A stretch of DNA of 64,000 nucleotides. Source: DASRVA01 sp050732875. Its GTDB lineage: Bacteria > Gemmatimonadota > Gemmatimonadetes > JACCXV01 > JAHWKZ01. The stretch is taken from NCBI GenBank assembly GCA_050732875.1, contig JBOHRQ010000003.1, forward strand, positions 1-64,000, written 5' to 3'. Positions 35,799-46,903 of this stretch are shown here, piece by piece. A model generated the notes under the pieces. It searched no databases. It was not told the origin of the DNA and saw only the letters and a list, made by a program, of their open reading frames with translations. A program made the translations under genes and the position numbers. Each line of letters begins with the position of its first letter. Positions within the stretch are counted from its first letter, which is position 1.

Positions 35799-37153
35799 CC
35801 GATCCCCGGAGCGACTCGCACCGCCTCGCCATCCGCTGCCCGTGGCGCACGTCCGGGACGGCCGATGGAATGGTATTCGAAGCCGAACTCGGTCATCACC
35901 CCCGGATCGTACACGTTCCGGCCATCGAAGACGATCGCCCGGCCCAGCCCCCGTTTCATGCGCTCGAAATCCGGGAACCGGAACTCGTTCCACTCGGTTA
36001 CGACGATCAGGCCGTCGGCCGCATCCAGGGCCTCGTAGGCCTCGGCGGCGTATTCGATCCGATCGCCGAGCACGCCCCGGATGTTCTCCATGGCCTTGGG
36101 ATCGAAAGCCCGGATCGCCGCTCCCCGCTCCAGAAGCTCGTCTATGATCACCAGCGACGGCGCCTCGCGGATATCATCCGTCTTGGGCTTGAAGGCGAGC
36201 CCCCAGACCGCGAACCGGTGGCCGCGCAAGTCTTCCCCGAACCGCCCGACGATCCGCTCCACTAGGAGCCGCTTCTGGATCTCGTTGACCCTGTGCACGG
36301 CCCGGATGATATCGAAATCGTAGGCCACCTCATCGGCCAGCCGCTCGAGAGCCTGGACGTCCTTGGGGAAGCACGATCCGCCGAATCCGACACCGGGGAA
36401 GAGGAACGAGCTTCCGATCCGCCGGTCGCTTCCGATGCCGGCCCGCACCGCGTCGACGTCGGCTCCGACGCGATCGCACAGGTTGGCGATCTCGTTCATG
36501 AAGGTGATTCGCGTCGCCAGCATCGCATTGGCGGCGTATTTGGTCATCTCGGCGGATCGGGTGTCCATGAAGAGAACCGGGTTCCCGGTCCTCAGGAACG
36601 GGCTGTAGATCGCCCTCAGGACCTCGCGACCCTCGTCGTCGTCGGCACCCACGACGATGCGGTCGGGCTTCATGAAGTCGTCGACCGCGGTCCCCTCCTT
36701 GAGGAACTCCGGGTTGGACACCACGATGCAGGGATGGTCGGTCGCCTCGGCGAGGACCGCCCGGACCCGGTCGGCCGACCCCACGGGAACGGTGCTCTTG
36801 TTGACCACGATTCTGGGACCGTCGGCGTGCCGGCCGATCGTCCTGGCGACCTCCAGGACATAGCGCAGGTCCGCAGATCCGTCCTCGCCCGGCGGCGTGC
36901 CGACGGCGATGAAGAGGACGCGGCTTTCCCGTACCGTCTCGGCTGGATCGGTCGTGAAGCAGAGCCGGCCCTCCTGCATGTTGCTGCGGACGATCTCCTC
37001 CAGCCCCGGCTCGTAGATCGGGACCACGCCCCGGCGCAGCCGCTCCACGCGGTCGGGGTCGATGTCGCAGCAGATGACGTCGTGGCCCATCTCGGCCAGA
37101 CACGTCGCCGTCACCAGCCCCACGTACCCCGCCCCGAAGACCCCCAGATTCAA
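35795..37153 (-). CDS. ugd: UDP-glucose 6-dehydrogenase
   Basis: Oxidises UDP-glucose to UDP-glucuronate with two NAD+. The 452-residue protein has the NAD motif GVFGAGYVGLVTA, VGTPPGEDGSADLRYV, NKSTVPVGS, NPEFLKEGTAV and the catalytic cysteine in GVGFGGSCFPKD, followed by WGLAFKPKTDDIREAPS. Unlike the other UDP-sugar dehydrogenase at 44129-46903, it has no intein. The start is TTG in a TTGA overlap with hldE. Confidence 0.95.
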
Positions 37154-38610
37154 GCTTCGCCCCCCTGCCCGTCGGCGATCCGCCCGATGATTCCGGTCGT
37201 GGACTTGCCTTCCACGAGCTCGATCAGCTCGACCCTCCCGCCGCGGGCGCGGACGATGTCGGCTCCGACCACCTCATGGGGCTCGTAATCGGCCCCCTTG
37301 GTCAGGATGTCCGGCTGGATGGTCTCGATCAGCCCGAGCGGCGTGTCCTCGTCGAAGATCACGACGTAGTCGACGAACGACAGGGCCGAGAGGATCTCCG
37401 CACGCTCCTTCTGATCCAGGATCGGACGATTCGCGCCCTTGAGCCTTCGCACCGAGGCATCGCTGTTCACGCCCACCACCAGGCAATCGCCCAGCGCCCG
37501 CGAGGACTTCAGGTACCGGATGTGTCCGGCGTGCAGGAGGTCGAAGCAGCCGTTGGTGAAGACCACCGTCTCACCGCGCCGCCGGTGCTCGGCGGCCGCA
37601 AACCCGGCGGTGGCCGCGTCCACGCTTTTTTCCATATGGGGCAGCTCGCGCGCGAGCTCCGACTCGATCTCGGTCCAGGTCACGGTCGCGGTTCCGACCT
37701 TTCTCACTTTGATTCCCGCCGCCACGTTCGCCATCCGCGCGGCGAGATCCGCAGGATGCCCGTCGGCCAGCATGGCGGTGAAGGCGGCCGCGAACGTGTC
37801 GCCTGCCCCGGTCACGTCGAAGACCTCGCGGGCGCGCGCGCCGTGATCCCGCGGAGGGCCACCCGAATAGAGCCTCATGCCGCGCTCCGAGCGCGTCAGC
37901 ACGAGCGCTTGAAGGTCCAGTCTCCGGCGCAGCGACTCGGCCAGCGCGTCGTCCCAGGGTTCTCCGGCGAGCTCGCTCAGCTCGCTCTCGTTCGGGACGA
38001 GAAAGTCGACCCCACGATAGCGCTCCGGGTCGCTCCCCTTCGGATCGGCCACGACCGGACGGTCCCCGGCCCGTTCCGACAGCCGCCTCACCCCTTCGGC
38101 CGAGACGGTCCCCTTGCGGTAGTCGCTCACGATCGCCGCGTCGCAGCCCGGAGCGAGCCGATCGATTACCTCCAGCAGCTCCCGCCGGGCTCGCCCGGAC
38201 GCACCCTCCGGATCCTCGTAATCGATCCGGACCAGGGCATGCTGACCGGCATGGACCCGCAGCTTGTGCGGAGTGGGCCGCCGAGGCTCGACCACGAGCC
38301 CCTCGTCCGTGAACCCCTCGGCCACGAGCTTTGCCCGGCACTCGCGGCCGCTCTCGTCGTCGCCCACCAGCGAGATCAGGACCGGCTCGCATCCGAGGGC
38401 CGCCAGGTTGCGGGCGACATTCCCGGCGCCTCCCGGGTAGAGGTCCCGCCGCTCGAACGTCACCACGGGGACCGGCTTCTCCGGGCTCAGCCGATCCGCC
38501 CGCCCGAACAGATACTCATCGAGCATGAGATCCCCGAAAACGACGATGCGACCGCCGCGAAACCCGCGCACGGCCGCGCGCAGCTCTTCAATGGAGGAAG
38601 CCCCCGGCAT
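37150..38610 (-). CDS. hldE: bifunctional heptose 7-phosphate kinase / heptose 1-phosphate adenylyltransferase
   Basis: Makes the ADP-heptose precursor of LPS core. The 486-residue protein fuses a PfkB-type kinase (about 1-325: VVFGDLMLDEYLFGRADRLSPEKPVP in part, GGAGNVARNL, DVTGAGDTFAAAF) to a cytidylyltransferase-fold domain (about 345-486: FTNGCFDLLHAGHIRYL, TKGADY). Other heptose genes are not in the window. It heads the sugar and envelope run and has a promoter match at 38623-38651, divergent from nfuA. Confidence 0.95.
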   Translation of the reverse strand: MPGASSIEELRAAVRGFRGGRIVVFGDLMLDEYLFGRADRLSPEKPVPVVTFERRDLYPGGAGNVARNLAALGCEPVLISLVGDDESGRECRAKLVAEGFTDEGLVVEPRRPTPHKLRVHAGQHALVRIDYEDPEGASGRARRELLEVIDRLAPGCDAAIVSDYRKGTVSAEGVRRLSERAGDRPVVADPKGSDPERYRGVDFLVPNESELSELAGEPWDDALAESLRRRLDLQALVLTRSERGMRLYSGGPPRDHGARAREVFDVTGAGDTFAAAFTAMLADGHPADLAARMANVAAGIKVRKVGTATVTWTEIESELARELPHMEKSVDAATAGFAAAEHRRRGETVVFTNGCFDLLHAGHIRYLKSSRALGDCLVVGVNSDASVRRLKGANRPILDQKERAEILSALSFVDYVVIFDEDTPLGLIETIQPDILTKGADYEPHEVVGADIVRARGGRVELIELVEGKSTTGIIGRIADGQGGEA

Positions 38611-38622
38611 AAGAATCGGGCT

Positions 38623-38651
38623 AAGCTATCCTCCGCGCCCGAGCGCTTCAA
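38623..38651 (-). promoter_or_regulatory. candidate promoter for hldE
   Basis: On the minus strand TTGAAG (38646-38651) and TAGCTT (38623-38628) are 17 bp apart, ending 12 nt before the hldE ATG. Confidence 0.45.
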
Positions 38652-38685
38652 GACCTTGCCGCCGCTGCATTTGAGCGAAAGCCGT

Positions 38686-38714
38686 TTGCCCCGTCCAGTG
38701 GCCCCATCTAGGTT
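38686..38714 (+). promoter_or_regulatory. candidate promoter for nfuA
   Basis: TTGCCC (38686-38691) and TAGGTT (38709-38714) are 17 bp apart. The ATG follows the second box by only 11 nt, so the message would have almost no leader. Confidence 0.35.
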
Positions 38715-38725
38715 GGCGCCAGCCC

Positions 38726-39364
38726 ATGTCGACCCGCGAGGCACTACAGCCTGACCACGCAGCCGACCCTCTGGTCGTGCTCAGCGAGCAGGCGCGGGCC
38801 CGGATCCGGGTCGCGCTAGGCGCGGCCGCCCCTCCCCGGCGCCATCTCCGGGTCCGGGTCACATCGCACGACGGCGGATTCGAGTACCAGCTCCAGGGTC
38901 TGAACGAGGAACAGATCCAGGCCAGTGACATCCGGCTCGAGGAGGAGGGCTTCACGCTCGTGGTCGACGCGGACAGCGCCAACCGGCTTCGAGGCACCCG
39001 GATCGATTACCGCGAGACGCTCGTTGAGAGGGGCTTCCACTTCGACAACCCCAACACCTCCCCGGGGCCGGCGCTCCCCCGTGGCGACCGCCCCGACCTC
39101 CAGGGCCCGTTGCCGGACCGCGTCCGGATGCTCCTCGATTCCGAGATCAACCCGGCGATCGCCGCCCACGGGGGGCACGTCCGCCTGGTGGACGTGCGGG
39201 ACGATCGCGTCTTTCTGGCCTTCGGGGGCGGCTGCCACGGCTGCGGCATGGTGGACGTGACCCTCAAGCAGGGCATCGAGCGGCGGATCCGGGAGGCGGT
39301 CCCCGAGGTCGCCGAGGTGATCGACACGACCGACCACTCGACCGGGGAGAGCCCGTACTTCTAG
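38726..39364 (+). CDS. nfuA: NfuA-type Fe-S cluster carrier protein
   Basis: A 212-residue protein with an A-type (IscA/HesB-like) N-terminal domain (LSEQARARIRVALGA, LRVRVTSHDGGFEYQL) lacking its cysteines, and a C-terminal NifU-like domain (about 125-205) with the Fe-S binding pair in FGGGCHGCGMVDVTLKQGIE. This is the NfuA layout: a carrier that delivers 4Fe-4S clusters to target enzymes. It points right, away from hldE and towards the radical SAM gene at 39485-41668, which is just the kind of client it could serve. The ATG lacks a strong ribosome site. A bidirectional terminator follows at 39405-39440. Confidence 0.88.
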   Translation: MSTREALQPDHAADPLVVLSEQARARIRVALGAAAPPRRHLRVRVTSHDGGFEYQLQGLNEEQIQASDIRLEEEGFTLVVDADSANRLRGTRIDYRETLVERGFHFDNPNTSPGPALPRGDRPDLQGPLPDRVRMLLDSEINPAIAAHGGHVRLVDVRDDRVFLAFGGGCHGCGMVDVTLKQGIERRIREAVPEVAEVIDTTDHSTGESPYF

Positions 39365-39404
39365 CCCCCGCGGGCTCGGCTCGCTGCGTGGTAGCTTCCC
39401 ACAC

Positions 39405-39440
39405 GAAAAAACGGGCGACCTGCGTGGTCGCCCGTTTTTC
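39405..39440. terminator. bidirectional intrinsic terminator between nfuA and the radical SAM gene
   Basis: GGGCGACC and GGTCGCCC form a perfect stem with flanking A/T pairs (stem 39406-39420 with 39426-39439) around a TGCGT loop. It is flanked by five or more A residues on one side and five T residues on the other, so it can stop transcription from both converging genes. Confidence 0.92.
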
Positions 39441-39484
39441 ATTGGGAGCAGAGGGTTTCCGCTCGGAAACGAGCCCGGTCTGCC

Positions 39485-41668
<2,184 letters not shown>

Positions 41669-41716
41669 TCGTTCCTCCTTCGGCGAGAAGGGTCAGGAAC
41701 TCAAGAATCCACCGGG

Positions 41717-41745
41717 ATAGTAGCGGGTTCCAACAACGCTGTAAA
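41717..41745 (-). promoter_or_regulatory. candidate strong promoter for the radical SAM gene 39485-41668
   Basis: On the minus strand TTTACA (41740-41745) and TACTAT (41717-41722) are 17 bp apart. The predicted start leaves a leader of about 40 nt that carries the ribosome site. Confidence 0.65.
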
Positions 41746-41765
41746 GCGATCGGTTCGGAGCGCCT

Positions 41766-42947
41766 TTATCCCGTTCGGGCCTGCTCTCCACCACTCTGCC
41801 AGAGCAGGCTCGGCAGGCTGTTCAGGAAGCCGCGGGGAGTGTACAGGACCTCCACCTCCCCTCGGCAGGAATACCAGCACGCGGTACAGGTGTTCGTTGC
41901 GTGCGCGTGGCGCAGCCCCGCCAGGACCTGCTCCATGGAATCGGTGCGCAGGTTGCCGACCGGTTCGCTGGCGTTGAATTCGACGCACTTGGAGACGACC
42001 ATCTGGTTGTCGATGTTGAACATGGCCTTCCCGGCGATGCAGCCGCCGATCCCGTCATTCGCGGCCTCGTCGAACTTTTCCAGGTACACCCGGTTCGAGT
42101 GGACGGTCCCGGGATAGAGCTCCTTGAGGCCGAGCAGCATCTCCGAAGCGCCCGCCAGGTGCCGCTGGTCCTCGTTGCCCGTCTTCATGACCGAGTAGGG
42201 CTGCACCTGCCAGTAGACGCCCAGATCGCGGGCCAGCCGGCACAGGGCGGGCATCTCCTGGAGGTTATCGTCGGTCAGCACCGAGATGATCTGCACCCGC
42301 TGGTACGAGGTGTCGGTCCGGGCATCCATGAGCTGTTCGATCGCCTTCACCGCGCGCTCGAACGCGAACCTCACGCCACGGTGACGGGAGTGCTTCTCCG
42401 GGTCGGCGTAATCGATCGAGATCGAGCATCCCCACAGACCGGCCTGCCACAGCTCCCGGGCCCGTCTGGGCGTCATCCCCGAGCCCGACGAGGTGAGGTA
42501 CGGGAAGTGGTCCTGGGCCAGGATGCCCACGATGCGGTGGATGTCGCGCCGCAACATCGGCTCCCCGCCGGCCAGGGAGACGATCAGCGAACCCATCTCG
42601 GAGAGCTTCCGCGAGCCGGTCACGAAGTCCTCGAGCGAGTTCTCCTCCTCGGGTTTGAAGTCGTTCTGCCAGTAGGTGCAGAACGAGCAGCCGTAGTTGC
42701 AGTTGTAGGTCACCTGCCAGGTCACCCAGACGGGACGGCCGGTGAGGTACGCTTTCAGGAGCCGCCCCTTCTTCGACCACGTTCCGCGTGGCGCCAGCGC
42801 CAGGTAGTCGTCCACCCGGACCGGGGGACCGATCGGCAGCTCGATCACCTCGCCTCGCGAACGGCCGCGCTCCGAGCCCGGAACCAGGGACTCATCGGTG
42901 GAATTGTGTCCGCTTAGCAGGGATTCGAGCGGGATGGGCCTGGTCAT
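41766..42947 (-). CDS. radical SAM protein with SPASM-like C-terminus
   Basis: A 393-residue radical SAM protein. The SAM cluster motif is NCNYGCSFC (Cys 83, 87, 90), followed by SLAGGEP (124-130). The C-terminal third has Cys 303, 321, 354, 357 and 361 in a pattern (CIAGKAM...SKC...CTACWYSC) that looks like a SPASM/twitch auxiliary cluster domain. About 70 residues precede the barrel and resemble no domain I know. The substrate is unknown; SPASM proteins often act on peptides, but some act on small molecules or lipids. It lies 97 bp upstream of the Tes-like gene and in the same orientation, so the two may belong to one pathway. Confidence 0.75.
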   Translation of the reverse strand: MTRPIPLESLLSGHNSTDESLVPGSERGRSRGEVIELPIGPPVRVDDYLALAPRGTWSKKGRLLKAYLTGRPVWVTWQVTYNCNYGCSFCTYWQNDFKPEEENSLEDFVTGSRKLSEMGSLIVSLAGGEPMLRRDIHRIVGILAQDHFPYLTSSGSGMTPRRARELWQAGLWGCSISIDYADPEKHSRHRGVRFAFERAVKAIEQLMDARTDTSYQRVQIISVLTDDNLQEMPALCRLARDLGVYWQVQPYSVMKTGNEDQRHLAGASEMLLGLKELYPGTVHSNRVYLEKFDEAANDGIGGCIAGKAMFNIDNQMVVSKCVEFNASEPVGNLRTDSMEQVLAGLRHAHATNTCTACWYSCRGEVEVLYTPRGFLNSLPSLLWQSGGEQARTG

Positions 42948-42970
42948 ATCGCTCGCTGGGCTGGAGGTGA

Positions 42971-42986
42971 GGAAGATCCGTCTTCC
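42971..42986. repeat. small hairpin upstream of the SPASM-like radical SAM gene
   Basis: A perfect 6-bp stem, GGAAGA/TCTTCC, with a 4-nt loop lies 24 nt before the ATG at 42947, in the 82-bp gap after the WbpP-like epimerase. No T tract follows it. Confidence 0.35.
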
Positions 42987-43029
42987 GCACAGATGTCGGC
43001 GGTAGTCTAACCGGCCCCTTTTCCCGGTG

Positions 43030-44079
43030 TCAAACTCCGGTCGAGCCTGCCCGGACGGCCTCGAGGAACCACGCCACCGTCTCGTCCAGGCCCCTGTCCA
43101 GATCGTGGGTCGGGCGATAGTCGAGGAGCTGGGCCGCCCGCGAGATGTCGGCCTCGGAGTGGGGCACGTCCCCGGGACGGGAGGCAGCGTGCTCCGGCTT
43201 CCGGTCCTCGGCCCCCGGGACGGCCCGCGCCACACGCCTCCGGATCTTCTCGAACAGCTCGCCCAGGCTCGTCCGCCTTCCGACCGCCACGTTGATGACG
43301 GATCCGACCGCGCCGGGCTCCCGGGTCAGCGCGGCCAGCAGGTTGGCCTGGACGGCATTGGCCACGTAGCAGAAATCCCGGCTGGACTGCCCATCGCCAA
43401 AGATGACGACGGGACGGTCCTGAAGAAAGGCGTCGATCCAGCGCGGCACCACGGCCGCGTAGGGTCCATCCGGTCGCTGCCGCGGACCGAAGACGTTGAA
43501 GTAGCGCAAACCTACGACCTCGAGCCCATAGGAGCGGGCGTGGGCGGCCGCGGCCAGCTCTCCCGCCACCTTGCTGGCCGCGTAGGGCGAGAGCGGGCGC
43601 CCGCGGCGATCCTCCACCTTGGGCAGCCCCGGATCGTCGCCGTAGACGGAGCTGCTCGACGCGTAGACCACGCGCGGACGGCCTCCGCGGCGCGCCGCCT
43701 CCAGTACGTTCACCGTCCCCAGCACGTTGACCGAATGGGTCTCGAGCGGATTCTCCATGGATCGGGGAACCGAGCCGAGCGCAGCCTGGTGGAGAATGAC
43801 GTCCACGTCGCGAGCGGCCTCGCGGGTCGCGTCGAGGGAGCGGATGTCCGCGTGATGGAAGTGGAAGCCTCCCCATCGCTCCTCCCCGACCCGCGCCCGC
43901 ACGTCCTCGAGGTTGGCCGGCGAGCCGGTGGACAGGTCGTCCAGCCCCACCACCTCCTGATTGAGCGCCAGGAGGGCCTCCAGAAGGTGCGAGCCGATGA
44001 AGCCCGCGACGCCGGTCACGAGCCAGCGGCGGGGGAGACGCCCCAGTTCGTCGAGCAGGTTCGCTGGAAGGGTTCGCAT
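43030..44079 (-). CDS. UDP-N-acetylglucosamine 4-epimerase-like SDR (WbpP/TviC type)
   Basis: A 349-residue extended SDR. The N-terminus (LPRRWLVTGVAGFIGSHLLE, LNQEVVGLDDLSTG) and the ALGSVPRSMENPLETHSVNV segment are characteristic of the WbpP/TviC group that interconverts UDP-GlcNAc and UDP-GalNAc or their uronic acids. YAASKVAGE carries YxxxK, and RYFNVFGPRQ and DFCYVANAVQANL follow. It sits 49 bp downstream of a UDP-N-acetyl-hexosamine dehydrogenase-like gene, the same pairing as tviB-tviC in Vi-antigen-type pathways. Substrate assignment is by context. Confidence 0.82.
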   Translation of the reverse strand: MRTLPANLLDELGRLPRRWLVTGVAGFIGSHLLEALLALNQEVVGLDDLSTGSPANLEDVRARVGEERWGGFHFHHADIRSLDATREAARDVDVILHQAALGSVPRSMENPLETHSVNVLGTVNVLEAARRGGRPRVVYASSSSVYGDDPGLPKVEDRRGRPLSPYAASKVAGELAAAAHARSYGLEVVGLRYFNVFGPRQRPDGPYAAVVPRWIDAFLQDRPVVIFGDGQSSRDFCYVANAVQANLLAALTREPGAVGSVINVAVGRRTSLGELFEKIRRRVARAVPGAEDRKPEHAASRPGDVPHSEADISRAAQLLDYRPTHDLDRGLDETVAWFLEAVRAGSTGV

Positions 44080-44128
44080 GGCGCTCGGCTCCCCGCCGGA
44101 CTCATGGCTCGGGACTCGTGGATCCACG

Positions 44129-46903
44129 CTACGCCTTGAGCAGCTTGCCCGGGGCCACGTCGATCCCCTCCATCGCATTGCGGGTGTCGACGATGCAGCG
44201 CGCCCACTCGGCCAGCTCCCGATAGTCGACCGCCGCGTGCCGGGTCGAGATCACCACCACGTCGAAGGCGGAGATCGTCTGCCGGTCCCAGTCCACCGAG
44301 CGGGTTCCCGCCCAGTCGGAGTGCTCGCGGCTCGGCTGGATGACCGGCACGTGGGGATCGTGGTAGGCGACCTCCGCGCCGCGCTCCCGCAGGCGGTCCA
44401 TGAGGTGGTAGCTGGGTGACTCCCGGTCATCGGAGACGTCGGGCTTGTAGGCCAGGCCGAGAATCAGGACCCGGCTCCCGTTGACGGCCCGGCTCCGCGC
44501 GTTGAGCGCCTCGATCACGCGGGCCACGACGTGCTCCGGCATGCCGGTGTTGATCTCCCCGGCGAGCTCGATGAAGCGGGTGCTCTTGCCGTGCTCGCGG
44601 GCCTTCCAGGAGAGGTAGTAGGGATCGATGGGAATGCAGTTGTGGGAGACGAGTCCGTAGGAGGTCACATAGGTCTCCGTCCCGGGTACCTCGATCGAAT
44701 ACACCCAGCCGCCCTCGCGCTTGCGCACGCTGCCCGCCCCTACCGACGCGAACCCCGAGTGCCGGCGGGTCTTTCGGGTGGGCGTCGAGACGACCTTGCG
44801 ATCCAGATAGGTATCCAGCTTCGCGCCCTTCGCTCCCGCGAGCAGGGGTCGGATCCGCCGCAGCTGCTCTCTGCCGTACAGCCGCATCTCGCGTGAATTC
44901 CGCTTGATGGTCGGCGTCAGCTCCAGACTGTGCATCAGCAGCAGAACCTGCTGAAAGAGCTTCGGACTGGACGTGAAGTAGCTGACTTCAGCGGTATCGA
45001 GCCGATGATCATAGGTTCGGCCACCTTTCCGGTAGACTCGTCGACCCTGGGTCGCGTAGACGCTCCCGTCGCCGTTCAGCAACGCCCCCAGAAGGTTGAG
45101 CCGCACCTCTTCGCTGGCACCCAACATGATGGCCGGCACGCTCATCTCCTCCGACCGGACTCCGCAGCCGAGCACGTCCTTGAGAAAGATGCCGAACAGG
45201 TTGGAGGAAACCTTAATCTGAACCGCCCGCCAGCGCTTGACGCGATGCATTGACCAGCGCAGGCCCATCCGCGTCAGGATCCCCGTCAGGTCGTCGATCA
45301 GCTCACATTCATGGGATCCGAAGACCCACCGCGTACGCCAGGACCGGTCGCGAGACAGGCACCCCTCACTGAGGTAGTAGCCGATCAGGCGGGCGAACTC
45401 GGGATCCAGCGCGATGATGCAGGGGACGCGGGCCTGGGCCGCCCCGTTGCCGGTGGTCAGGAACAGGTCCTCGCGGCGGAAGGCCACCATCCCGCTGCTC
45501 TCGAGCTCCAGAAACGCGGACAGGGGGAGGGTGTTCGAGCGCCGGAGGTCCTTACCCTCGAGTCCCGCCCGGCGCGCCACCGTCCGGATGGACGGCCACG
45601 AGTCGATCCAGGCCCCTGTCCGGGGCTTCACCCGGACCTTCGAGCCGGATGCGAGATCGAGGGCGTCGATGAGATCGATCGATCGCAGCGACCCGGACTC
45701 GGGCAGGCCCAGCGCCAGGATGGGTCGGGCATCCTCGATCGAATCGGCCCGCCGGACATGGAGCTCGCCCCGCTGGCGCACGATCAAGGGGTGCCCGTCC
45801 GTCACCGTCAGCGTCCGGCCCTCCGACGTGCGCAGGGTGACGCGGTCGCCGCACCACCTTCGAAATACGTGCGTTGCTCTGCGGAAGCAGACCTCGCTTC
45901 TGTCGAGATCGAAGGAGAGAACCTCCATCTCCCGGAGCGCCCGCACCTCTACCTCTCCGATCCTCCGCAGCCTGGCCCCGTCCCCGGCGAGCTCCTTCAT
46001 GCGGACCGCGTCGATGCCGCCGTCACGGCGGACGAAGACGAACTCCTCGCCGTCCTGACAGTGCCCGCCCCAGCCAGGGCCGGGATCGAAGCGCATGAAT
46101 CCGAACGGTTTGGTGTCCGCGGCCGCCAGGACTTCCCAGATGTCGACCCCCATCCGCTCGTAGATCAGCTTGAGCTCGTTGACGAGCGCGATGTTGACGG
46201 CGCGGAAGACGTTCTCGGTGAGCTTGGTGGCTTCGGCGACCCGGGCCGAGGAGACCCGGACCGTGGAAGGGACGATCCAACGGTAGAGGGCCTCCGCGAG
46301 ATCGCCCGAGACGGGATCGACACCGCCGACCACCTTGGGGACCGTCGTCGTGGTGTGCTGCGCATCCCCCGGGTTCTCGCGTTCGGGCGAAAAAGCCAGG
46401 AAGAAGTCGTGGCCGCAGCGGAGGCCGCCCGACTCGAGCCGCGGCCGGAGGAGCTCCTCCGCGGTACCCGGATACGTGGTCGACTCGAGCACTACGAGCT
46501 GTCCCGCTCGGAGCCGGCCGCGGACCTGATCGGTCGTCTGCTCGATGTATTGCATGTCCGGCTCGCGATGGGCCGTCAGCGGGGTGGGAACGCAGATCAG
46601 GATAGCGTCCGGCTCGGACAGGCGCTCGAAGTCCCCGGTCGCCACCAGCCGGCCGGCCTCGACGACCGCCCGCACGCGCCCTCCATCCAGATGCGCGATG
46701 TAGCTCTCGCCACGTGAAAGGGCCTCGACCTTGGCCGGATCGACATCGAAGCCCAGAACGTCGAAGCCCCGCTCGGCGAAGGCGAGCGAAAGCGGCAGGC
46801 CTACGTAGCCCATCCCGACGACGCCCACCCGTGTGGCCCCCGAGTCGATCCTCTCCCGGAGAGCCTGCGCGGCGGCGGAGGTGGCGCGCTCTTCGACCGT
46901 CAC
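44129..46903 (-). CDS. UDP-N-acetyl-hexosamine 6-dehydrogenase (WecC/WbpA/TviB type) containing an intein
   Basis: The 924-residue precursor consists of a 450-residue dehydrogenase interrupted by a 474-residue intein. The dehydrogenase half shows GVVGMGYVGLPLSLAFAERG, VPTPLTAHREPDM, ESTTYPGT, FSPERENPGD and KLTENVFRAVNIALVNEL, then GPGWGGH at 275-281. The intein occupies 282-755, and the enzyme resumes with CIPIDPYYLSW at 756, whose first residue is the catalytic Cys. The enzyme can be active only after splicing. The product is a UDP-N-acetyl-hexosaminuronic acid, probably handed to the WbpP-like epimerase. The GTG start overlaps the upstream epimerase as GTGA. Confidence 0.92.
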   Translation of the reverse strand: MTVEERATSAAAQALRERIDSGATRVGVVGMGYVGLPLSLAFAERGFDVLGFDVDPAKVEALSRGESYIAHLDGGRVRAVVEAGRLVATGDFERLSEPDAILICVPTPLTAHREPDMQYIEQTTDQVRGRLRAGQLVVLESTTYPGTAEELLRPRLESGGLRCGHDFFLAFSPERENPGDAQHTTTTVPKVVGGVDPVSGDLAEALYRWIVPSTVRVSSARVAEATKLTENVFRAVNIALVNELKLIYERMGVDIWEVLAAADTKPFGFMRFDPGPGWGGHCQDGEEFVFVRRDGGIDAVRMKELAGDGARLRRIGEVEVRALREMEVLSFDLDRSEVCFRRATHVFRRWCGDRVTLRTSEGRTLTVTDGHPLIVRQRGELHVRRADSIEDARPILALGLPESGSLRSIDLIDALDLASGSKVRVKPRTGAWIDSWPSIRTVARRAGLEGKDLRRSNTLPLSAFLELESSGMVAFRREDLFLTTGNGAAQARVPCIIALDPEFARLIGYYLSEGCLSRDRSWRTRWVFGSHECELIDDLTGILTRMGLRWSMHRVKRWRAVQIKVSSNLFGIFLKDVLGCGVRSEEMSVPAIMLGASEEVRLNLLGALLNGDGSVYATQGRRVYRKGGRTYDHRLDTAEVSYFTSSPKLFQQVLLLMHSLELTPTIKRNSREMRLYGREQLRRIRPLLAGAKGAKLDTYLDRKVVSTPTRKTRRHSGFASVGAGSVRKREGGWVYSIEVPGTETYVTSYGLVSHNCIPIDPYYLSWKAREHGKSTRFIELAGEINTGMPEHVVARVIEALNARSRAVNGSRVLILGLAYKPDVSDDRESPSYHLMDRLRERGAEVAYHDPHVPVIQPSREHSDWAGTRSVDWDRQTISAFDVVVISTRHAAVDYRELAEWARCIVDTRNAMEGIDVAPGKLLKA
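44639..46060 (-). mobile_element. LAGLIDADG intein in the UDP-sugar dehydrogenase
   Basis: A 474-residue in-frame insertion between H281 and the catalytic Cys756 of the host enzyme. It starts with Cys (nucleophile 1) and ends SHN before the +1 Cys, the class 1 splicing arrangement. Block B is TVTDGH (Thr 87 and His 90 of the intein), and the C-terminal block F/G is YVTSYGLVSHN. Two LAGLIDADG-type helices, LIGYYLSEG (225-233) and LLGALLNGDG (323-332), mark a homing endonuclease that keeps its acidic residues. It could therefore still be mobile. An intein in the UDP-glucose dehydrogenase of Methanocaldococcus jannaschii is known; a bacterial case at the catalytic Cys is less familiar. Confidence 0.93.

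Noticed and set aside
38726..39364. Possibility that the rightward gene is a plain NifU or IscA
   Set aside because: The A-type half lacks its cysteines and the NifU-like half keeps the CxxC, which is the NfuA arrangement rather than either parent family.
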